Shown here piece by piece: positions 6,200 through 9,413 of a stretch of 9,413 bases of DNA (its first letter is position 1; every line of letters begins with the position of its first letter). The notes under the pieces are model-generated. The model saw nothing but the letters and a program-made list of their open reading frames with translations, made no database searches and was not told the DNA's origin. The stretch is from Parcubacteria group bacterium RIFCSPHIGHO2_01_FULL_47_10b (GTDB lineage: Bacteria > Patescibacteriota > Minisyncoccia > 2-01-FULL-47-10), in assembly GCA_001824325.1 (NCBI GenBank), contig MHXC01000021.1, positions 1-9,413 on the forward strand, read 5' to 3'. Both the position numbers and the translations under genes were made by a program.

Positions 6200-6813
6200 A
6201 ATTCCTTCTCGGTACAAAGATTGGCATGACACAGATTTTCTCCCCAAAAGAGGAGGTTATTCCGGTTACGCTGATTCAGGCCGGCCCTGTGCAAGTTACA
6301 CAAGTTCGAACCACAGAGAAAGATGGTTACCAAGCAATTCAAGTTGGTTTCCAAGAAACAAAAAAAACTATCCACAAAGCCAAGCAAGGACATTTAAAAG
6401 ATTTAAAGCCGTATGCAAAACTCCGTGAATTTCGCGTTCCAGTGAATGCAACTGCGCCAGCAGTCAAGCGAGGCGACATGCTGGATGTTTCGGTATTCAC
6501 GGTTGGCGATTATATTGAGGTAATCGGCATTTCGAAAGGCAAGGGATTCCAGGGCCCGGTTAAGCGCCACGGATTTGCCGGTGGTCCGAGATCACACGGT
6601 CACCGCTATGCACTTCGACAACTCGGCTCCACGGGGCACCGTTTTCCACAGCATACCCAAAAAGGCAAGCGTATGGCGGGACGCATGGGCAGCGACCAAG
6701 TCACGATAAAAAACCTTGAGGTCGTTTTGGTTGAGCCGACACAGCATGTCATTGGTGTTCGAGGAGCAGTTCCCGGACCCATCGGAGCCATGATCAAATT
6801 AGTGCAATCATGA
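6196..6813 (+). CDS. rplC: Large-subunit ribosomal protein uL3
   Basis: A 205-residue L3, one of the first proteins to assemble on 23S rRNA, with a loop reaching the peptidyl transferase centre. MKFLLGTKIGMTQIF is the family start and fixes the ATG at 6196. SKGKGFQGPVKRHGFAGGPRSHGHR (113-137) and GSTGHRF...KGKRMAGRMG (144-165) are the L3 signature and central extension. The glutamine methylated by PrmB in E. coli (GQNQTPG) is not preserved here (GHRFPQH). The frame is open upstream from a GTG at 6118, but those 26 residues are not L3-like. The stop TGA overlaps the rplD start as ATGA, so these two genes are likely translationally coupled. Confidence 0.97.
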   Translation: MKFLLGTKIGMTQIFSPKEEVIPVTLIQAGPVQVTQVRTTEKDGYQAIQVGFQETKKTIHKAKQGHLKDLKPYAKLREFRVPVNATAPAVKRGDMLDVSVFTVGDYIEVIGISKGKGFQGPVKRHGFAGGPRSHGHRYALRQLGSTGHRFPQHTQKGKRMAGRMGSDQVTIKNLEVVLVEPTQHVIGVRGAVPGPIGAMIKLVQS

Positions 6814-7490
6814 AAACCACGATTTATACAATCAACGGGGATGTGGCGAAAGAAAACGTTGCAATAAATGAGTCTATTTTCAATACAACCGTTGATGAGG
6901 CGCTTTTACATCAATCAGTTCGGATTTTCGAGGCGAACCAAAGAACGCTGGCAGCGCATGTGCGTGACCGACGAGAAGTCCGCGGTGGCGGTAAAAAGCC
7001 ATGGCGTCAAAAGGGGACCGGACGCGCCCGCGCTGGATCGAACCGATCACCGCTCTGGATCGGTGGGGGCAAGGCACACGGTGCTCGCAATACGCGATCA
7101 TACAAAGGAATTCTCACGCGCAACATGCGACAACTGGCACTCTTCGGAACGTTGACACGGAAACTCGCTGATAAAGAATTATTTGTCGTTGAATCGCTCG
7201 GAAACGCGCAAACGCCCTTAAAAACAAAGACTGTCCATGATAGATTGGCGAGTTTTGTGCAGGCACGCGGTCATAAAGGGTCATTTGAAGGTACGTCGAT
7301 TGCGATAATTACAAACGACCGCGATGATGCTATGAAGCGCGCGACACGCAATATCCCCAATGTAACCATCGCGCACCCGACATCCCTGCACCCGCACTTG
7401 CTTTTGACCCACCGATATGTTATTGTCACAACAGCGGCATTAGAAACAATCAACGCGATATTTTCACAACGGGAAGCTGCTCAGGCATAA
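6810..7490 (+). CDS. rplD: Large-subunit ribosomal protein uL4
   Basis: A 226-residue L4, which helps assemble the 50S subunit and lines the peptide exit tunnel. The long tunnel loop is clear: REVRGGGKKPWRQKGTGRARAGSNRSPLWIGGGKAHG (about 55-91). The C-terminal Rossmann-like part carries the usual weakly conserved pattern ending VTTAALETINAIF. Length is slightly above E. coli L4 (201). In E. coli L4 also represses the S10 operon by binding its leader; whether it recognises the leader hairpins here is unknown. Its ATG overlaps the rplC stop by four bases. A hairpin with a T-run overlaps the last codons and precedes rplW. Confidence 0.97.
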   Translation: MKTTIYTINGDVAKENVAINESIFNTTVDEALLHQSVRIFEANQRTLAAHVRDRREVRGGGKKPWRQKGTGRARAGSNRSPLWIGGGKAHGARNTRSYKGILTRNMRQLALFGTLTRKLADKELFVVESLGNAQTPLKTKTVHDRLASFVQARGHKGSFEGTSIAIITNDRDDAMKRATRNIPNVTIAHPTSLHPHLLLTHRYVIVTTAALETINAIFSQREAAQA

Positions 7491-7507
7491 CGCGTAAGCA
7501 GTTTTTT
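7477..7507 (+). terminator. Terminator-like hairpin at the rplD/rplW junction
   Basis: CTGCT (7477-7481, in the last codons of rplD) pairs with AGCAG (7497-7501) around a 15-base loop, and T6 follows at 7502-7507. With partial use of the T-run the stem extends to 7 bp. The 5' arm is inside rplD, so ribosomes finishing rplD would hold it open. Its strength is modest because of the large loop, and the operon clearly continues, so partial termination or attenuation is likelier than full stop. Confidence 0.4.
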
Positions 7508-7514
7508 CATTACC

Positions 7515-7874
7515 ATGATCGAAGCAACAAAAAAAACAACGCATAAACCAGTGATCGAGAAAGCCTCAAAGAAGAAGGTTGGCGCTGCTAATGTTACGAT
7601 ATTAGGTGTTGTGAAAAAACCGTACACGACGGAAAAAACGACTCGCCTGCAAAAATTCGGTATCTACACATTTCAAGTTTCGCCCACTGCTACGAAAGTC
7701 TCTATTGCACAAGCAGTTGAGCAATATTATGGGGTGCACGTTCGGTCAGTGCGCATAACGCATCGCAAGCCGAAAATAAAGCGAATTCGAGGGCGAATCG
7801 GTATTACCGCAGGGATGAAAAAAGCATTGGTAACATTAAAGACAGGCGAGCGAATCGAATCGCTCACCGCATAA
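7515..7874 (+). CDS. rplW: Large-subunit ribosomal protein uL23
   Basis: A 119-residue L23, located at the exit-tunnel mouth where trigger factor and SRP dock. The core begins near residue 32 with VVKKPYTTEKTTRLQ, followed by YTFQVSPTATKVSIAQAVEQYYGVHVRSVRI (51-81) and the basic loop RKPKIKRIRGRIGIT (84-98), ending KKALVTLKTGERIE. The N-terminal 30 residues are a lysine-rich extension absent from E. coli L23 (100 residues). It starts ATGA like its neighbours, but no ATG lies in the overlapping frame before a stop, so it is the one non-overlapping ATGA gene without a bridging micro-ORF. The gap to rplD is 24 bases and carries the hairpin tail. Confidence 0.96.
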   Translation: MIEATKKTTHKPVIEKASKKKVGAANVTILGVVKKPYTTEKTTRLQKFGIYTFQVSPTATKVSIAQAVEQYYGVHVRSVRITHRKPKIKRIRGRIGITAGMKKALVTLKTGERIESLTA

Positions 7875-7880
7875 CGATAG

Positions 7881-7904
7881 ATGCTCGATAGCGAACAACC
7901 ATGA
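7881..7904 (+). CDS. Bridging micro-ORF rplW/rplB (MLDSEQP)
   Basis: A 7-codon ORF starting 6 bases after the rplW stop, with its TGA (7902-7904) overlapping the rplB start as ATGA. It fills almost the whole 26-base gap. No Shine-Dalgarno sequence is seen. A 6-base direct repeat CGATAG (7875-7880 and 7886-7891) flanks its start. The call depends on the repeated pattern at other junctions. Confidence 0.35.
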   Translation: MLDSEQP

Positions 7905-8728
7905 CAACGTTTTATAAACCAACATCAGCAGGACGACGAAATATGGGCAAACAGGATTTTGCTGGTCTTCATGATGGACGACCATTGAAATCACTAACTC
8001 GCATTCGTACGTATGCAGCTGCGCGAAGCCACGGCAAAATTTCAGTTCGCCACAAGGGAGGCGCCGTAAAGCGGCTCTACCGAACAGTGGATTTCCGCCA
8101 GCGTGATTTTGATGTCGAGGCACGGGTTGTGCGTCTCGAGTATGATCCAAATCGCTCTGCCAGAATTGCATTGATTCACTATGTAAACGGTATGAAAGCG
8201 TATATTTTAGCGCCCCGTACGCTCCAAGTTGACGACACGGTTATGAGCTCGGCAAAACGAATCGCACTGAAGCCGGGAAATCGAATGCCGCTCAAATATA
8301 TTCACATCGGCACTGATGTTTTTAATATTGAAATGAAACCCGGAAAAGGCGGACAGATGGTAAGAGGTGCGGGCGGTAGCGCCCAAGTCATGGCGCGTGA
8401 AGGTGGATTCGTGCACGTTAAGCTACCATCCGGAGAAGTGCGTATGATACCGGAAGATGCAGCTGCATCAGTTGGCAGTTTAAGCAATCCGGAACACGGC
8501 TATCTTCGCATCGGAAAAGCAGGACGATCACGACACATGGGTATTCGTCCGGGAGTCCGTGGCGTAGCAATGGTTCCGGCCGATCACCCGCACGGTGGTG
8601 GAGAAGGACGAACCGGTGAGGGCCGCATCCCGAAGACCCCATGGGGTAAGCCTGCACGCGGCGTAAAAACCCGCAAACGGCATAAAAAGTCAAATATGTA
8701 TATTGTTAAGCGGCGCAAAGACAAATAA
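7901..8728 (+). CDS. rplB: Large-subunit ribosomal protein uL2
   Basis: A 275-residue L2, needed for subunit association and for the peptidyl transferase centre. Length matches the family (E. coli 273). Blocks seen: [36 protein letters not shown] (30-65), AHLEY-type strand [18 protein letters not shown] (75-92), [30 protein letters not shown] (155-184), and the highly conserved [13 protein letters not shown] (225-237), where H229 matches the E. coli histidine important for peptide-bond formation. The C-terminus is lysine/arginine rich, as usual. It starts ATGA at 7901 with a micro-ORF overlapping the start. rpsS follows 37 bases downstream. Confidence 0.98.
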   Translation: MTTFYKPTSAGRRNMGKQDFAGLHDGRPLKSLTRIRTYAAARSHGKISVRHKGGAVKRLYRTVDFRQRDFDVEARVVRLEYDPNRSARIALIHYVNGMKAYILAPRTLQVDDTVMSSAKRIALKPGNRMPLKYIHIGTDVFNIEMKPGKGGQMVRGAGGSAQVMAREGGFVHVKLPSGEVRMIPEDAAASVGSLSNPEHGYLRIGKAGRSRHMGIRPGVRGVAMVPADHPHGGGEGRTGEGRIPKTPWGKPARGVKTRKRHKKSNMYIVKRRKDK

Positions 8729-8736
8729 CGCGCGCG

Positions 8737-8769
8737 ATGCGACTAAGCACATCACAGCACATAACATGA
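8737..8769 (+). CDS. Bridging micro-ORF rplB/rpsS ([10 protein letters not shown])
   Basis: A 10-codon ORF starting 8 bases after the rplB stop, with its TGA (8767-8769) overlapping the rpsS start as ATGA. It covers most of the 37-base gap. No Shine-Dalgarno sequence is seen before it or before rpsS. The spacing from the upstream stop (8 bases) is close to that of the micro-ORFs before rpsJ (7) and rplB (6). Confidence 0.35.
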   Translation: MRLSTSQHIT

Positions 8770-9086
8770 CACGATCACTCAAAAAAGGCCCCTATATCGA
8801 TGAACGACTGCAGAAGAAAATTCTGAAGTCTGATCCCGCGAGCAGCGACACGATCAAAACATGGGCGCGCCGCGCAGTCATTACGCCTGAAATGGTTGGT
8901 TTTAAGATCGGTGTGCACAATGGCAAAGATCATGTGATCGTCCGCATCACTGAAGAAATGGTTGGCCATAAATTGGGTGAGTTTTCACAAACACGTAAAT
9001 TTGTTAAGCACGGCGGTAAGCTCCAGCGAGCAGTGGAACAGGACGCAGCGCCTAAGGCTGCACCAGCTGCAACAACACCGAAATGA
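8766..9086 (+). CDS. rpsS: Small-subunit ribosomal protein uS19
   Basis: A 106-residue S19, a 30S head protein that binds with S13 and faces the A-site tRNA and the 50S subunit. [15 protein letters not shown] is the family start and fixes the ATG at 8766; the frame is open 21 codons further upstream into rplB but that stretch is not S19-like. Other conserved blocks are [26 protein letters not shown] (32-57) and [19 protein letters not shown] (61-79). E. coli S19 has 92 residues; the extra length is an Ala/Pro/Thr-rich tail. The stop TGA overlaps the rplV start as ATGA. No Shine-Dalgarno sequence is visible. Confidence 0.97.
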   Translation: MTRSLKKGPYIDERLQKKILKSDPASSDTIKTWARRAVITPEMVGFKIGVHNGKDHVIVRITEEMVGHKLGEFSQTRKFVKHGGKLQRAVEQDAAPKAAPAATTPK

Positions 9087-9413
9087 AACAGGTACGCGCA
9101 ACAGTAAAATATGTCCGAATTTCAGCGCTGAAAATGCGTATGTTGCGGCCGCTTATTCGAGGCAAGTCATTGGTACAGGCAAAGTCAGTGTTGCAATTTA
9201 CCCCGCGCAAAGGAGCGCGGATTACAATGCGGTTACTTTCCTCTGCCCAGGCAAATGCAGTCAATACACATAACCTTGACGAGAAGTCGTTAATCGTTCA
9301 GGATTTGATGGTTGATCAAGGGCCGTTTTTAAAGCGGTACTGGCCACGATCACGCGGTCGCGCAGAAATGATTCGCCGCCCAACGTGCCATGCGTCAATT
9401 GTGCTGAAAGGGA
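9083..9413 (+). CDS. rplV: Large-subunit ribosomal protein uL22 (3' end cut)
   Basis: A partial L22, with 110 codons visible and no stop before the window edge. It begins [19 protein letters not shown] and continues with [22 protein letters not shown] (24-45), [20 protein letters not shown] (51-70) and [31 protein letters not shown], the L22 pattern to near its usual end (E. coli has 110 residues). L22 holds the 23S rRNA domains together, and its beta-hairpin (the [18 protein letters not shown] segment) lines the exit tunnel opposite L4, near the macrolide site. Its ATG overlaps the rpsS stop as ATGA, so it is probably coupled to rpsS. By the usual operon order rpsC would follow outside the window. 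Confidence 0.95.
   Translation, partial: MKQVRATVKYVRISALKMRMLRPLIRGKSLVQAKSVLQFTPRKGARITMRLLSSAQANAVNTHNLDEKSLIVQDLMVDQGPFLKRYWPRSRGRAEMIRRPTCHASIVLKG

Noticed and set aside
1..9413. CRISPR arrays, insertion sequences, integrase or defence genes
   Set aside because: No repeated spacers, transposase or mobile-element ends were seen; all long genes are core translation genes plus one membrane protease.

Overview
The window is a ribosomal-protein and translation-factor region from a bacterium, most likely a member of the Candidate Phyla Radiation (Patescibacteria, Parcubacteria-like). The lineage call is an inference. It rests on an S12 with an insertion of about 14 residues before the KRGVC motif, a short four-cysteine L28, EF-Tu changes such as DAPGH for DCPGH, very compact genes and a fused str/S10 cluster. 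UGA is used as an ordinary stop (M50 protease, rplC, rpsS), so the UGA=Gly code of Gracilibacteria and Absconditabacteria does not apply.

Layout. Positions 1-57 hold nothing I can assign. Positions 58-164 carry a minus-strand tRNA-Pro(GGG) with a terminator-like hairpin downstream. Divergent from it on the plus strand are rpmB (L28) and a membrane M50 (site-2-type) metalloprotease. A clear sigma70-type promoter (1189-1217) then starts the str genes: rpsL, rpsG, fusA. A second, stronger promoter (4339-4366) and a structured leader precede tuf. tuf runs straight into the S10 genes rpsJ, rplC, rplD, rplW, rplB, rpsS and rplV, the last cut by the window edge. No gene-free stretch exceeds 300 bases, and from rpsL onwards everything is on the plus strand in the usual bacterial order.

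How the genes work together. All the long genes except the protease make parts of the translating ribosome. S12, S7, S10 and S19 are small-subunit proteins; L2, L3, L4, L22, L23 and L28 are large-subunit proteins; EF-G and EF-Tu drive elongation; the tRNA reads CCC and CCU proline codons.

Most notable signal. None of the 13 protein genes has a recognisable Shine-Dalgarno sequence in the 20 bases before its start, and 12 of 13 have a pyrimidine at -1. Eight of the 11 str/S10 genes begin ATGA. Two of these, rplD and rplV, overlap the upstream stop directly as ATGA. Of the other six, five (fusA, rpsJ, rplC, rplB, rpsS) are preceded by a 7-21 codon ORF whose TGA overlaps the gene's own ATG in the same ATGA arrangement, so the ORF bridges the intergenic gap. 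I read this as a candidate relay of terminating and reinitiating ribosomes. It is an inference from sequence pattern and needs comparative or ribosome-profiling support. Hairpins, some followed by T-runs, in the leaders of tuf, rpsJ, rplC and rplW suggest an extra layer of attenuation or translational control.
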